Counted from the first letter of the stretch, positions 8,268 to 20,436 are shown. The stretch is DNA of 39,886 bases from Acidimicrobiales bacterium (GCA_024638815.1 JAHEJM010000003.1:1-39886); one strand, 5' to 3'. Program-made: numbers and translations. The notes: generated by a model not told the origin, from the letters alone.

Positions 8268-8583
8268 CGTCGACAAGACACACACAGGCGACAACCAAGA
8301 CGACCATGGCTCGCGTGGTGAGTGCACCCCATCCCGTGACGACCGAGATTGCTCCCGCCATCGCCGTGATGGCCACGGCGGTCAGCGGCGCAATCGCCAG
8401 AGGCGGCGTAGTTGCTTCGACTTGCTGAGTGGCGAACTCACGAACGACAAGCGCAGCAGCCGCCGCGATCACGAGCAGTGCCCACGGCGAAAAGCCATCC
8501 GGCGTCGGACGGACGACCGCGACGGTGTGGCTGACATCTACAGCAAGTCTCGTCACAGCTAGCCGTCGGAGCTGCGTGATCAT
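8260..8583 (-). pseudogene. Possible truncated membrane protein
   Basis: An open frame from the ATG at 8581-8583 encodes about 105 residues with three hydrophobic stretches (ALLVIAAAAALVVREFA; LTAVAITAMAGAISVV; RAMVVLVVACVCLV). It then runs into the GNAT remnant in a different frame. Its 5' end also overlaps, antisense, the start of the methyltransferase pseudogene. I treat it as a possible gene fragment cut off at a deletion junction near 8265; it could equally be a chance frame. Confidence 0.3.
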
Positions 8584-9263
8584 CTCATCCGGATTGGAGC
8601 TCTCGAGGGCGACTCCGTGGTTGTTGATCTTGGGGCTGGGACGGGCCAACTGGCGACCATGGCAGCCACCGTTGCCGCAGAGGTCATAGCGATCGAACCG
8701 GAACCGGACATGGTTCGCGTTGGCCAAAGGGCGACAGCCGAACTCCCGGCTGTCCGATGGATGCTCGGAGCCGATCGCGATTTACTCGAACTACTGGCTC
8801 AGCCGGTTGATCTTGTCTTGATTGGCAATGCATTCCATCACATGAATCACGTGAGGCTGCTGGCCGACCTCGACTCGCTCGTTGGTCCATCCGGTGCGGT
8901 CGTGGTCTGCACCTCGAGCATCCCTGTTTGCCTCAGGACACCGATTGGTCGATCGCGCTCCGACAACAGCTGAGCCGAGAGCTCGGTCGCCCGATCAGCA
9001 GCGCCGGCACTCCGGACCACGAGTCGGACGTGGCGGTCCTTACCCACTCGCCGTTCTCGGATGTCGAAAGGTGGCTGTGGACGCGGGAACAGAACCGAAG
9101 GGCGCAGAGCATCGTGGGTGAGGTCCTCTCGAGCGCCTCCGGGGCGATCGATGAGGCTGCCGCCGAGCGGCTCCTCTCCACTCTTGAGCGGTACCTCGTG
9201 AACGGGATGGTGCCTGAGAAGGTCGAGACCACGGCCCTCATCGCCAGAAGACCAGCAAACTGA
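8512..9263 (+). pseudogene. SAM-dependent methyltransferase, broken
   Basis: A class I methyltransferase with recognisable motifs: VADIYSKSRHS before motif I, then VVVDLGAGTGQLATMA (motif I, SAM-binding glycines), VIAIEPEPDMV (motif II acidic residue) and IGNAFHHMN (motif IV). Two lesions are visible. A TAG stop at 8560-8562 interrupts the pre-motif I segment. Near 8925 the frame shifts, so the C-terminal part (WSIALRQQLSRELGRPISSA onward to 9263) continues in another frame. A shortened product could start at the GTG at 8617, but it would end after about 118 residues. The substrate is unknown. Sequencing error could explain one lesion, less easily both. Confidence 0.65.
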
Positions 9264-9535
9264 ACCGCTCATACCGCCCGGCCCAACCGCCGGCGGGCTT
9301 GCGCACTACTGACCCTGTCAAGCCGACAACTACGGGATGTGTTGGCCTACATCAAGGCGCTGCGCTCGGCTGGTGACCCGAATGTGATCCGGATCGCCGA
9401 TGGTGAGTTCGGATTGTCGTTGCGAACGATTCACCGTTGGCCTTGGCTTTGCTCAGCTGATAGTGGCTGCAAACGTCAGCTATTTAAATTGAATTAGAGC
9501 TTGTTACTCGAACTTATGTTTGATATAGTGATGGC
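9264..9535. other. Gap with possible coding relic
   Basis: A start-less frame at about 9312-9452 reads SSRQLRDVLAYIKALRSAGD then NVIRIADGEFGLSLRTIHRW. It looks protein-like but has no start codon, and I do not recognise the family. The 60 bp before 9536 are unusually AT-rich for this window and could hold the promoter of the DUF222-HNH locus. Confidence 0.3.
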
Positions 9536-10731
9536 ATGACCGAAGGCGGGTTGCCACCAGAACCACACAGCGACGATCTGACGCTGTTGGAGACCGCTCT
9601 CGATGCGATGGTGGCAACCGATCCCGCCTGCCTCCCTGTGGCCGAGCTGTTGGATCGAGCCTGTCGACTGCAAAGGTTGTCGGCTCGGATCGACGCCGCA
9701 CGGGCCACCGTGTTGGCGGCCGCCGATTCGGCGTCCGAAGCGCCCGGCGTGCTGCGCGAGCTCGGGTTCCGAACCGCATCCCAGGTCGTTGCCGCCGAAA
9801 CCGGGGCACCGGCCCGGGAAATCCACACCACCGCCCGCACCGGGCAATGGCTCAACCAGTTCCCGGTCTTCGCCCAGGCCGCCGCCGACGGGGTGTTGAC
9901 CCTGCGGCACCTTCGGGAATTGAAATCACTGGACACACCGCAGCGGCGAGACGCCCTGGTTGTGTCCCAGGACGAGCTGGTGGCCGCCGCTCGGGATCAT
10001 GACTTTGTGGAGTTCACCAACCGGCTCACCGTGTGGTTGATCAACCACACCACGTCCGACGAGGTGACCGAACAGGTCAAGAAGACCTCGTGCACGTGGA
10101 ACACCAACACCGACGGGTCGATCGACGGCCGGTTCCACATCGACCCGCTGTCAGCGGTGGCGGTCGGCACTGCGCTGGGTGATGAGATGCAGCGCCTGTT
10201 CCGCCAACAATCCGAAGGCGACGGCAAAGCCGACACCATCAACCGGCGCAGGGGCCAGGCCCTGGTCGGCCTGATCGTTGGTGGGGCTGAAGCCCCGGGG
10301 TCGGCCACCACCACCCCACTGGTCAACCTGGTGATCGGCCAGAAGATCTTGGAGAACTTCCTCGAGCGATACTTGGATCCCAACACCGTATGGCCTTGCT
10401 TCGCAAGTCCAACTCGAGTTTGCCGTCGGCAAACTCGCCCACTCAACGCTCGATCCGGCGATGTTTGCCGCAGGCAAACTCGGGTTTGCCGGGCAGCGCC
10501 CGGCAAAACATCGACATGTCGGTCAAAGCCCGAGGGTTCCCACCGTGGATGAAACGGGCGTTACTGATCGAAGCCAGAGCCAGGTGCAGAATCCGGGGCT
10601 GTGATGCGCTGTATCACTGGCTGCAAGTTGATCATGTTGAACCCCATTCGAAGGGTGGGCCTACCAGCCTTGCCAACGGGCAGATTCTCTGTGATCCGGA
10701 CAACAAGTGGAAGCGCGATCTCGTGGCCTGA
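9536..10731 (+). pseudogene. DUF222 / HNH endonuclease protein, frameshifted
   Basis: A member of the abundant actinobacterial DUF222-HNH family, associated with mobile or repetitive genes. Frame 2 encodes the DUF222 domain (LLDRACRLQRLSARIDAA, ELGFRTASQVVA, INRRRGQALVGLI) to about codon 285. Homology then moves to frame 1 (LLRKSN, about 10393), to frame 3 (LEFAVGKLAHSTLDPAMFAA, about 10412-10470) and back to frame 1 (ARGFPPWMKRALL and the HNH domain). The HNH part is intact: CRIRGCD, LQVDHVEPHSKGG and NGQILCDPDNKWK carry the His-Asn-His core and zinc-type cysteines. At least three shifts mean it is not a functional full-length gene; the C-terminal HNH piece could still be made from ATG 10390. 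Confidence 0.8.
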
Positions 10732-10833
10732 ACCAGGCGACGACGAGCAATCCGCTCCACTCCTGCAACTTGACAATCGAAATCAAACCGTGAACCCCCG
10801 GCCACGGTGGGCGGCCGATGCCGTCGGCTCCTC

Positions 10834-13097
<2,264 letters not shown>

Positions 13098-14255
13098 ATG
13101 GCATCCACACTCAACCGAGACATGGCGGTGACGTTGAACCTGGTCGGTCTCGACGCATTGATCAAGGTGTTGAACAAGGCCGGCTTCGAGGTCTACGGGC
13201 CCACGGTGGCCAACGGCGTCATCGGCCACGATCGGATCGACTCGTTGGATGATCTGCCCCACAAGGTGACCGATGAACAGTCGGGGGGGCACTATCGGCT
13301 GGTCGACCGTGACGACGGGGCCCGCTTCGGCTACGCCGTGGGACCCGGTTCCTGGAAGGACGTGCTCCACCCGTCCCGGGTCAAGGTCTGGACTCTCACC
13401 CGGGAACCGGGCACGGTGGCGGTGTCGATCAACAAGCCCGAACCCGTTCCCCGGGCTTTCGTCGGAGTCAGGCCGTGCGAGCTGGCCGCCATTCGCAAAC
13501 AGGACCGGGTCCTGGCCCACGGACCTCACCCCGACCCCGTGTACCAGATCAATCGCCACGACACCGTCATCGTGGTCGTCAACTGCGGCGATCCGGCCGA
13601 CACCTGCTTCTGTACCTCGACCGGCACCGGCCCGGCGGCTGCCGGCGGCTACGACCTGGCCCTGACCGAGCTGGTGGACGGGGCCCGGATTCACTATGTG
13701 GTGGACGTCGGCAGCGAACGGGGCGCCCGGCTGATGGCCATGATGCCACCCCGAACCATGTGGCCGACCACAACCGGCGAACACGGCAGGGCCGAGCAAG
13801 TCACCGCAAAGGCGGCCGACACCATGACGGCCCGGCTGGACACCGACCTGGCCGACCGACGGGTGGCCGACCTGCTGTACGACAACCTGGAGTCCGACCA
13901 GTGGGACGACATCGCCCGGCGATGCCTGACCTGCGGCAACTGCACACTGGCCTGCCCCACCTGCTTTTGCACCAACATGGAGGACGTCACCGACCTCAGC
14001 GGGGCGGTCACCGACCGGTGGCGGGTGTGGGACACGTGCTTCAGCCTCGAGTTCTCCCACATGGGCCCGGGTCCGGTGCGGGCCGCCGCCTCCTCCCGCT
14101 ACCGCCAATGGCTGGTCCACAAGCTGGGAAGCTGGCACGACCAGTTCCGCGAATCGGGATGTGTGGGCTGTGGGCGCTGCATCACCTGGTGTCCGGTCGG
14201 CATCGATCTGCGGGACGAGATCACGGCCATGGCCGACGGCTCCGGAGGCGCATGA
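13098..14255 (+). CDS. hydB: Group 3b-type [NiFe] hydrogenase beta subunit (Fe-S electron transfer)
   Basis: A 385-residue iron-sulfur subunit of the cytoplasmic sulfhydrogenase/group 3b type, which relays electrons between the catalytic dimer and the flavin subunit. An N-terminal domain of about 250 residues contains GVRPCELAAIRKQDRV and NCGDPADTCFC, typical of the sulfite-reductase-A-like family. Two [4Fe-4S] motifs follow at the C-terminus: CLTCGNCTLACPTCFC (276-291) and CVGCGRCITWCP (355-366). The first gene of a beta-gamma-delta-alpha operon, the same order as in Pyrococcus hydrogenase I. The ATG of the gamma gene overlaps its stop by 4 bp. Confidence 0.9.
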   Translation: MASTLNRDMAVTLNLVGLDALIKVLNKAGFEVYGPTVANGVIGHDRIDSLDDLPHKVTDEQSGGHYRLVDRDDGARFGYAVGPGSWKDVLHPSRVKVWTLTREPGTVAVSINKPEPVPRAFVGVRPCELAAIRKQDRVLAHGPHPDPVYQINRHDTVIVVVNCGDPADTCFCTSTGTGPAAAGGYDLALTELVDGARIHYVVDVGSERGARLMAMMPPRTMWPTTTGEHGRAEQVTAKAADTMTARLDTDLADRRVADLLYDNLESDQWDDIARRCLTCGNCTLACPTCFCTNMEDVTDLSGAVTDRWRVWDTCFSLEFSHMGPGPVRAAASSRYRQWLVHKLGSWHDQFRESGCVGCGRCITWCPVGIDLRDEITAMADGSGGA

Positions 14256-15175
14256 TGGACGTAGGCCGCGCCCTGATCCGCACCCACACCCCACCTCCGA
14301 CCTCACCGCTGTTGATCCCACGCCCCTACCGGGTGGTGGACAGGGTTGAGGAGGTCACCGGCGGCGACGTGGTGACTCTTCACGTGATACCGGTGGAAGG
14401 AGCGCTGCCCACCTTCCGCCCGGCCCAGGTGTCGATGGTGGGCGCGTTCGGCGTGGGCGAGGCCGCCATCTCCATCAGCTCGGCCACCTCCAACCGGGAC
14501 TTCCACGCCTACACCATCCGCCGGGCCGGTCCCATCTCGGGAGCATTGGTCGACACCCCGGTCGACGGCGTGATCACGGTGCGGGGGCCGTTCGGCAAGC
14601 CCTGGCCCATCGCCTCTCTGGCCACCACCAATCTCATCATCATCGGCGGTGGGCTGGGTATGGCCCCGCTGCGGTCCGTGGTCGAGGAGTCGGTGGAGCG
14701 ACTGGAGGCGGGCGGTATCGGCCGCCTGGCCGTGGTCTACGGAGCCAGGAATCCGGACCAGATCATGTATCGGGGCGATCTGGATCGGTGGCGCCGGGCC
14801 GGGGCCGAGGTGGCTCTGACCGTGGACACCGTGGAGAACGCCGACACCGCACACGGTGTACCGGGCAACGACCCCCACGACGAGTGGTCGGGGGCGGTGG
14901 GCCTGGTGACCGACGCGCTGGGCACCGTCGATCTGGACTGGACCGACACCACGGCCTATGTGTGCGGGCCCGACGTCATGATGCACTTCACGGCGCAACG
15001 GCTGCTGAAACTGGGGGTGGCAGCCGAGAACATCTGGTTGACGCTGGAGCGGAACATGCAGTGCGGCAATGCCCTGTGCGGACACTGCCAGCTCGGCCCG
15101 TTCATCGTGTGCCGGGACGGACCGGTGGCCAATTACCCGAGGATCGCCCGCTTCCAGACGGTCAAGGAGTTGTGA
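14252..15175 (+). CDS. hydG: Hydrogenase gamma subunit, FAD/NAD(P)-binding
   Basis: A 307-residue ferredoxin-reductase-type diaphorase subunit that exchanges electrons with NAD(P). The FAD domain is in the first 110 residues ([16 protein letters not shown]). The NAD(P)-binding domain has [17 protein letters not shown] and [17 protein letters not shown], and [13 protein letters not shown]-terminal [2Fe-2S] motif reads [17 protein letters not shown]. This matches the dihydroorotate-dehydrogenase electron-transfer/HydG family. The start ATG at 14252 lies inside the ATGA overlap with the beta gene; a second ATG follows directly. Confidence 0.9.
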   Translation: MMDVGRALIRTHTPPPTSPLLIPRPYRVVDRVEEVTGGDVVTLHVIPVEGALPTFRPAQVSMVGAFGVGEAAISISSATSNRDFHAYTIRRAGPISGALVDTPVDGVITVRGPFGKPWPIASLATTNLIIIGGGLGMAPLRSVVEESVERLEAGGIGRLAVVYGARNPDQIMYRGDLDRWRRAGAEVALTVDTVENADTAHGVPGNDPHDEWSGAVGLVTDALGTVDLDWTDTTAYVCGPDVMMHFTAQRLLKLGVAAENIWLTLERNMQCGNALCGHCQLGPFIVCRDGPVANYPRIARFQTVKEL

Positions 15176-15177
15176 AC

Positions 15178-16017
15178 GTGTCGTCCCCCCACACCGACCC
15201 CATGGCCATGACCGCCGGCACCGCCACGGCCCGGCCGCGCCGGGCGGCCGGCGGCGACAACACGACCAGGCCAACCCTGGCGGTGTGGAAGTTCGCTTCG
15301 TGCGACGGCTGCCAGCTCAGCCTGCTCGACTGCGAGGACGAGCTGCTGGCCGTGGCCGGACACATCGATATCGCCTACTTCCCGGAAGCAAGCAGCCGGA
15401 TGCTCGGAGGCCCCTACGACCTGTCACTGGTGGAGGGTTCGATCACCACCGCCCACGACGCGGAGCGCATCCACACCATCCGGGACCAGTCGGAGGTGCT
15501 GATCACCATCGGGGCCTGCGCCACCGCCGGCGGCATTCAGGCCCTGCGCAACGGGCGCGATGTCGGCGAGTTCATCGACAGCGTCTACGCCCATCCCGAA
15601 TTCATCTCCACCCTCGAGACCTCCACCCCCATCGCCGATCACGTCGAGGTCGACTTCGAACTGCGGGGTTGCCCCATCGACCGGGGCCAGCTCATCGAGG
15701 TGATCACCGCTCATCTCTCGGGCCGCCCGGCTCGCATTCCATCCACCAGTGTGTGCACCCAGTGCAAGGCCCGGGGCACACCGTGTGTCATGGTGGCCAA
15801 TGGCACACCGTGCCTGGGCCCGATCACCATGGCCGGCTGTCATGCGTTGTGCCCCGCCTACAACCGGGGCTGCTACGGCTGCTTCGGGCCCATGGAAAGC
15901 CCAAACGTCGATGCGTTGTGGGATCTGTTCACCCAGCTCGGCATGAACGACCGGGCCAAGCAGCGGGCCTTCCACGGCTACAACGGCTGGGTCGGACCCG
16001 GGGAGATCCAATCATGA
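15178..16017 (+). CDS. hydD: [NiFe] hydrogenase delta (small) subunit
   Basis: A 279-residue small subunit with no twin-arginine signal, consistent with a cytoplasmic enzyme. Cysteine motifs include [12 protein letters not shown] near residue 45 for the proximal [4Fe-4S] cluster, [24 protein letters not shown], and a cysteine-rich C-terminal part ([29 protein letters not shown]). The GTG at 15178 is preferred because AAGGAG at 15164-15169 gives 8-bp spacing; the GTG at 15172, overlapping the previous stop, is too close to that site. Its stop overlaps the large-subunit ATG by 4 bp. Confidence 0.9.
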   Translation: MSSPHTDPMAMTAGTATARPRRAAGGDNTTRPTLAVWKFASCDGCQLSLLDCEDELLAVAGHIDIAYFPEASSRMLGGPYDLSLVEGSITTAHDAERIHTIRDQSEVLITIGACATAGGIQALRNGRDVGEFIDSVYAHPEFISTLETSTPIADHVEVDFELRGCPIDRGQLIEVITAHLSGRPARIPSTSVCTQCKARGTPCVMVANGTPCLGPITMAGCHALCPAYNRGCYGCFGPMESPNVDALWDLFTQLGMNDRAKQRAFHGYNGWVGPGEIQS

Positions 16018-17372
16018 ACGAACCGGGCGGCGAACTCGATCTTCACGTGCCGGTTCTGGCCCGGGTCGAGGGTGAAGGGGCCATGCACGTGAAGGTGGCC
16101 AACGGTGAAGTGGCCGACATCCGCCTCGAGATCTACGAGCCGCCCCGGTTCTTCGAGGCCTTCCTCCGGGGTCGTGACTACCACGAACCGGTCGACATCA
16201 CAGCCCGCATCTGCGGTATCTGCCCTGCGGCCTACCAGATGAGCGCCTGCCACGCCATCGAGCGGGCGTGCGGGGTGAGCGTGGGGGCGGCGGGCGAGAC
16301 CGGGCACGCCATCCGGGAACTGCGCCGGCTGCTCTATTGCGGCGAATGGATCGAGAGCCACATCCTGCACATCGGCTTCCTCCACGCCCCCGACTTCCTC
16401 GGCTACCACTCCGGGATCGACATCGCCACCGACCATCCGGAGATGATCGAGGGGATACTGGCCCTCAAGAAGGTGGGCAACGGGGTGATGGAGATGCTGG
16501 GCGGTCGGCCCATCCACCCGGTGAACGTGCGCCTCGGCGGCTTCCACCGGACTCCCAGCCGGTCCGAGCTGGCCGCCTTGCGGGCACCTCTGAGCGAGGT
16601 TCGGGATGTGTGCATCGACCTGATCCGCTGGACGGCCGGGTTCGACTTCCCCGACCTGACTCAAGACTATGAGTTCGTCTCTCTGCGCCACGACAACGAG
16701 TACCCCCTCAACGAGGGCCGCATCGTGTCCAACCTCGGACTCGACATCGACCCGTCGGACTTCGAGCGGTACTCGGAGGAGTATCAGGTGTCGCATTCCA
16801 CCGCGCTGCACTACCGCCTGGTCGATGGCATGAACGAGGGTGGCTGGTACCACACCGGACCGCTGGCCCGGTGGGCCAACAACTTCGATCTGCTGCCCTC
16901 CCTGGTGCAGGATCTGGCCGCCGACGTGGGAATCGAGCCGGTGGAGGCCAACCCGTTCAAGAGCATCGTGGTTCGGGGTCTGGAGACCCTGTTCGCCATC
17001 GACGAGGCCCTGCGCATCATCGACGCCTATCGGCCGCCGAGCCGGCCCTTCGTGGAGGTACCGGCCCGGGAGGGTGTGGGGTGGGCCGCCACCGAGGCTC
17101 CCCGGGGCCTGCTCTATCACCGCTACGAACTCGACGAGGACGGCACCGTGCTGGCGGCCCGGATCGTTCCCCCGACAGCCCAGAACCAGCCCACCATCGA
17201 GTCCGACCTGCGGCAGTTCGTGGCCCGGCACCTGCACCTCCCCCACGACGAGCTGTCGCTGCGGTGCGAGCAGACCATCCGCAACTACGACCCGTGCATC
17301 TCCTGTGCCACCCACTTCCTGACGCTGAGCATCGAGCACCTGGACGGCACCGCCGAGATGGACGGGCCATGA
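16014..17372 (+). CDS. hydA: [NiFe] hydrogenase alpha (large, catalytic) subunit
   Basis: A 452-residue catalytic subunit that ligates the Ni-Fe centre through two CxxC motifs: RICGICP (residues 65-71) and DPCISCATH (426-434). The surrounding [27 protein letters not shown] and [17 protein letters not shown] are typical of group 3 enzymes, and the beta-gamma-delta-alpha order indicates group 3b. These cytoplasmic enzymes couple H2 to NAD(P)H, and in archaea some also reduce polysulfide. Eighteen residues follow the final His. They are probably removed by the protease encoded immediately downstream during Ni insertion. The next gene overlaps by 4 bp. Confidence 0.94.
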   Translation: MNEPGGELDLHVPVLARVEGEGAMHVKVANGEVADIRLEIYEPPRFFEAFLRGRDYHEPVDITARICGICPAAYQMSACHAIERACGVSVGAAGETGHAIRELRRLLYCGEWIESHILHIGFLHAPDFLGYHSGIDIATDHPEMIEGILALKKVGNGVMEMLGGRPIHPVNVRLGGFHRTPSRSELAALRAPLSEVRDVCIDLIRWTAGFDFPDLTQDYEFVSLRHDNEYPLNEGRIVSNLGLDIDPSDFERYSEEYQVSHSTALHYRLVDGMNEGGWYHTGPLARWANNFDLLPSLVQDLAADVGIEPVEANPFKSIVVRGLETLFAIDEALRIIDAYRPPSRPFVEVPAREGVGWAATEAPRGLLYHRYELDEDGTVLAARIVPPTAQNQPTIESDLRQFVARHLHLPHDELSLRCEQTIRNYDPCISCATHFLTLSIEHLDGTAEMDGP

Positions 17373-17911
17373 CGGACCCGACTCGACCGCTGGTGATCGG
17401 GGTCGGCAACCGGGATCGGGGCGACGACGCCATCGGTCCGGCGGTGGCCGACATCGTGGCCGAGCGGTGGCCGAACCGGGTTGACACCGCAGTGGTGGAG
17501 GGGGATCTGTCCACCCTGCCACTGCTATGGTCGGCCGATCGGCCGGTGGTGGTGGTCGATGCCGCCGTCCTGGCCGGAGATGCCGGCACCTCGACCGGCC
17601 CGGGAACCGTGATCGAATTCGACGGCCTGGGTCGACCCTGGCCTGTCGGCAACGAGGGGCCAACGCTGTCGACCCACGGCATCGGCCTGGCCACCGCCGT
17701 CGAGCTGGCCCGGCGGCTCGATCGGCTGCCCGGCTCACTCACCGTGCTGGCCGTCACCGTGGGCGACGGGTCGTTGGACCACCGGGCACCGTTGAGCCGG
17801 CCACTGGAACAGGCCCTCGATGCCCTCGTCACTCGGATTGGGGTCATCCTGAATCTGTCCGAGCCGGTCCCCTACCCTGGGAACGGGGTGACACCGCAGG
17901 GGGAAGCATGA
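17369..17911 (+). CDS. Hydrogenase maturation protease (HycI/HoxW type)
   Basis: A 180-residue endopeptidase of the M52 family. The start [20 protein letters not shown] carries the diagnostic GxGNxxxxDDGxG-like motif with the metal-binding Asp. [11 protein letters not shown] and [16 protein letters not shown] supply the second acidic residue and the conserved His. It should clip the C-terminal tail of the large subunit after Ni insertion. No hypA-F genes are in the window, so the remaining maturation proteins must be encoded elsewhere. ATG at 17369 overlaps the large-subunit stop; its own stop overlaps pcm by 4 bp. Confidence 0.88.
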   Translation: MTDPTRPLVIGVGNRDRGDDAIGPAVADIVAERWPNRVDTAVVEGDLSTLPLLWSADRPVVVVDAAVLAGDAGTSTGPGTVIEFDGLGRPWPVGNEGPTLSTHGIGLATAVELARRLDRLPGSLTVLAVTVGDGSLDHRAPLSRPLEQALDALVTRIGVILNLSEPVPYPGNGVTPQGEA

Positions 17912-18558
17912 CCGAGTCCGACGAGTTCGACCGAGAACGCCAGGCCATGATCCGAACCCAGATCGTGACCCGGGGGGTGCGGGACGAGCGGGTCCTGGCT
18001 GCCGTCGAGCGGGTGCCCCGACACCGGTTCGTGGAGACCACGATGGTTGATCAGGCCTACGACGACACTCCCCTTCCCATCGGCTTGGGCCAGACCATCA
18101 GCCAGCCGTACATGGTGGCCTTCATGGCCGAGGCGGCCGAGCTCGAAGCCGATGACCGCGTCCTGGAGATCGGTACCGGCTCGGGCTACGGGGCCGCCAT
18201 CCTCGGGTGTCTGGCCGATGAGGTGTGGACCGTCGAGCGCCATCACGAGTTGGTGGCGCTGGCCAAGGCCCATCTGGCCGACGGGGCGTTCGGGCATGTG
18301 CACGTGATCGAGGGCGATGGCACCAAGGGCTTGCCCGACCAGGCCCCGTTCGATGCCATCGTGGTCACCGCCGCCGCCCGACACGTGCCGGAGGCCCTCA
18401 TCGATCAGCTGGCCGACGGCGGTCGCCTCATCGTTCCCGTCGGCCGGTCGAGCCGCGACCAGATGCTGATCCGGCTTCGCCGTTGCGGTGAGCGCATCGA
18501 CTGGGAGGAGCTGGGTGCGGTGCGGTTCGTTCCCCTGGTGGCCGACAAGGATTCCTGA
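17908..18558 (+). CDS. pcm: Protein-L-isoaspartate O-methyltransferase
   Basis: A 216-residue repair methyltransferase that methylates isoaspartyl residues in damaged proteins with SAM. Family signatures are MIRTQIVTRGVRDERVLAAV, VPRHRFV, PLPIGLGQTISQPYMVAFM, the SAM motif VLEIGTGSGYGAAILG, and FDAIVVTAAARHVPEAL. It is full-length. The ATG at 17908 has AGGGGGAAG just before it and overlaps the protease stop by 4 bp, so it is the last gene of the hydrogenase operon. Confidence 0.92.
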   Translation: MTESDEFDRERQAMIRTQIVTRGVRDERVLAAVERVPRHRFVETTMVDQAYDDTPLPIGLGQTISQPYMVAFMAEAAELEADDRVLEIGTGSGYGAAILGCLADEVWTVERHHELVALAKAHLADGAFGHVHVIEGDGTKGLPDQAPFDAIVVTAAARHVPEALIDQLADGGRLIVPVGRSSRDQMLIRLRRCGERIDWEELGAVRFVPLVADKDS

Positions 18559-18868
18559 ACCGACACCGTTTCAGGGCGCGCTCACGATGGACGGTTGGAG
18601 CAAGCGGCCCGTTCTGAACGGCATCAAGGAGCACAACGCCGGCATCGTTCAGCTCCATACGGTTGGCGCGCTGCACGAAGAGCCGTCGACAGGACTACGC
18701 TCCATTTCCCTGATGTGGCGCGTGACCCCGGGCTGGGTGATACCGGTTCTCCATACCCGGAAGCTACACCACAACATCAGGTTTCGGTAAGCCAAGCAAA
18801 CCACCGTGTTGCATCCATTTTCGCCAGGGTTCAGGATCACCGAATGGACTTCGAACACCACGAGAGCT
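18559..18868. other. Intergenic gap, nothing clear
   Basis: 310 bp between pcm and the MttB-family gene. A short hairpin (CCGTT-CTG-AACGG, about 18609-18621) is visible. A 67-codon frame from 18589 has no recognisable homology. A promoter for the MttB-family gene is presumably here, but no convincing hexamers are seen. Confidence 0.4.
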
Positions 18869-20422
18869 ATGGCTGAGGCTGGGATCCGGCGCGGCGGGCG
18901 ACGGGGCCGGGCCTCGATGGAACGGCAAGCGGTGGCCGCACTGATGGAGCGCTGCCAGGTACCTCGTCGACACATCCCGACCTACGAGCTGCTGGACGAT
19001 GAGTCCCTCGGTCGGCTGGAGGACCACGCCGATTGGATCCTGGACGAGATAGGCATCGAGGTTCGCGACGACGCCGAGACCGTGGAGCTGTTCGCCGCCG
19101 CCGGTGCCAGGGTGGACGGAAGCCGGGTTCGGTTCGAACCCGGTCTGGTCCGGTCGTTGTGCGTGACCGCGCCGTCGACGTTCACCATGGTGGGGCGGGA
19201 CGGTCGGGAGGTGCCCATCGGTGGTGACCATGTTGTGCTGCTGCCGGCGTACGGCCCACCGTTTGTCACCGACCTGGACCGGGGTCGGCGTTACGCCACC
19301 ATCGAGGACTTCGCCAACATCGTCAAGCTGACGTGGGCGACGCCATGGCTCCACCATTCCGGGGGCACGGTGTGCGAGCCGGTGGACGTGCCGGTCAACA
19401 AGCGCCATCTCGACATGGTCCATGCCCACCTTCGATGGTCGACCAAGCCGTTCATGGGGTCGGTCACGGCCCCCGATCGGGCCGCCGATTCCATCGAGAT
19501 GGCCCGCATCGTGTTCGAGGGGTCGGGTTTCGGGCCGGGATTCCTGGACCGACACTGCGTGATCCAGGGCAACATCAACGTCAATTCACCCCTGGTGTGG
19601 GATGACACCATGACCCAGTCCCTCAAGGTCTACGCCCGGGCCAACCAGGGGTGCGTGATCTCACCGTTCATCCTCGGTGGAGCCATGGGGCCGGTGACCC
19701 AACCGGCATTGCTGGCCCAGGCCCACGCCGAGGCCATGACCGGGATCGCCCTGACCCAGCTGGCCCGCCCCGGCGCACCGGTGGTCTACGGGAACTTCCT
19801 GACCACCATGGATCTTCGTTCCGGGGCGCCCACCTTCGGCACCCCCGAGTCGGTGCTGTCGACCTACGCCATCGGCCAGCTGGCCCGCCGGCTGGGACTG
19901 CCACTGCGGTGTGGAGGTCACTACACGGCGGCCAAGACGGCCGATGGCCAGGCCATGGCCGAGTCGGCCGACGCCATGGACGCCGGGATCCTGGCCGGGG
20001 CCAACTATGTCATCCACGCCGCCGGCTGGCTCGAGGGCGGTCTGGTCTTCGGCTACGAGAAGTTCATGCTCGATCTGGACCGCTGCGGCATGCTCCATCG
20101 TCGATTGGCCGGCTTGACCATCGACGACGAGCAGCTGGCGGCCGACGCCTACCGGGAGGCCGGGCCCGGCCAGGCCCACCTGGGAACGGCCCACACCCTG
20201 GCTCACTTCCGCACCGCCAACCACCTGTCCCCACTGGCCGACACCAGCTCGTACGAGCAGTGGACCGAAGGCGGCGCACTCGACGCCCAGCGTCGGGCCA
20301 ATGCGGCGTGGAAGCAGGCCCTGGCCGACTATGAGCCGCCCGACATCGATCCCGGCGTGGAGGCCGACCTGCAGGCCTTCATGACCGAGCGCAAGAGCTC
20401 CGTGCCCGACGCCTGGTATTGA
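18869..20422 (+). CDS. Trimethylamine/glycine-betaine methyltransferase (MttB) family protein, non-pyrrolysine
   Basis: A 517-residue TIM-barrel methyltransferase of the MttB superfamily (COG5598). The RRGGRRGRAS start, YELLDDESLGRLEDHADWIL, GPPFVTDLDRGRRYAT, GNINVNSPLVWDDTM and FGTPESVLSTYAIGQLARR agree with the family. There is no in-frame TAG, so it is not a pyrrolysine enzyme; such members (MtgB-like) demethylate quaternary amines such as glycine betaine or proline betaine onto a corrinoid protein. No corrinoid protein or reactivase is nearby, so the partner is unknown. The ATG at 18869 is preferred over a TTG at 18806 because homology starts just after it. Confidence 0.85.
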   Translation: MAEAGIRRGGRRGRASMERQAVAALMERCQVPRRHIPTYELLDDESLGRLEDHADWILDEIGIEVRDDAETVELFAAAGARVDGSRVRFEPGLVRSLCVTAPSTFTMVGRDGREVPIGGDHVVLLPAYGPPFVTDLDRGRRYATIEDFANIVKLTWATPWLHHSGGTVCEPVDVPVNKRHLDMVHAHLRWSTKPFMGSVTAPDRAADSIEMARIVFEGSGFGPGFLDRHCVIQGNINVNSPLVWDDTMTQSLKVYARANQGCVISPFILGGAMGPVTQPALLAQAHAEAMTGIALTQLARPGAPVVYGNFLTTMDLRSGAPTFGTPESVLSTYAIGQLARRLGLPLRCGGHYTAAKTADGQAMAESADAMDAGILAGANYVIHAAGWLEGGLVFGYEKFMLDLDRCGMLHRRLAGLTIDDEQLAADAYREAGPGQAHLGTAHTLAHFRTANHLSPLADTSSYEQWTEGGALDAQRRANAAWKQALADYEPPDIDPGVEADLQAFMTERKSSVPDAWY

Positions 20423-20436
20423 GCGTCTCCTGTGCG

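Noticed and set aside
10408-10516. Cluster of GTTTGCC/GGCAAAC palindromes in the DUF222-HNH locus, first taken for inserted REP-like elements
   Set aside because: In frame 3 the same bases encode family-typical EFAVGKLAHSTLDP and AAGKLGF, and GAG-TTT-GCC...GGC-AAA-CTC is naturally palindromic, so they are ancestral coding sequence and not an insertion.
15978-17738. 586-codon open frame on the minus strand opposite the hydrogenase large subunit
   Set aside because: It mirrors codons of the clearly identified large subunit and protease; no independent protein signature.
18806-18868. Upstream TTG start extending the MttB-family protein
   Set aside because: The extra 21 residues do not match the family and no ribosome-binding site precedes the TTG.
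19126-19145. tRNA-like T-loop string GGTTCGAACC
   Set aside because: It lies within the MttB-family coding sequence in frame, and no cloverleaf can be drawn around it. No tRNA, rRNA or CRISPR array was found in the window.
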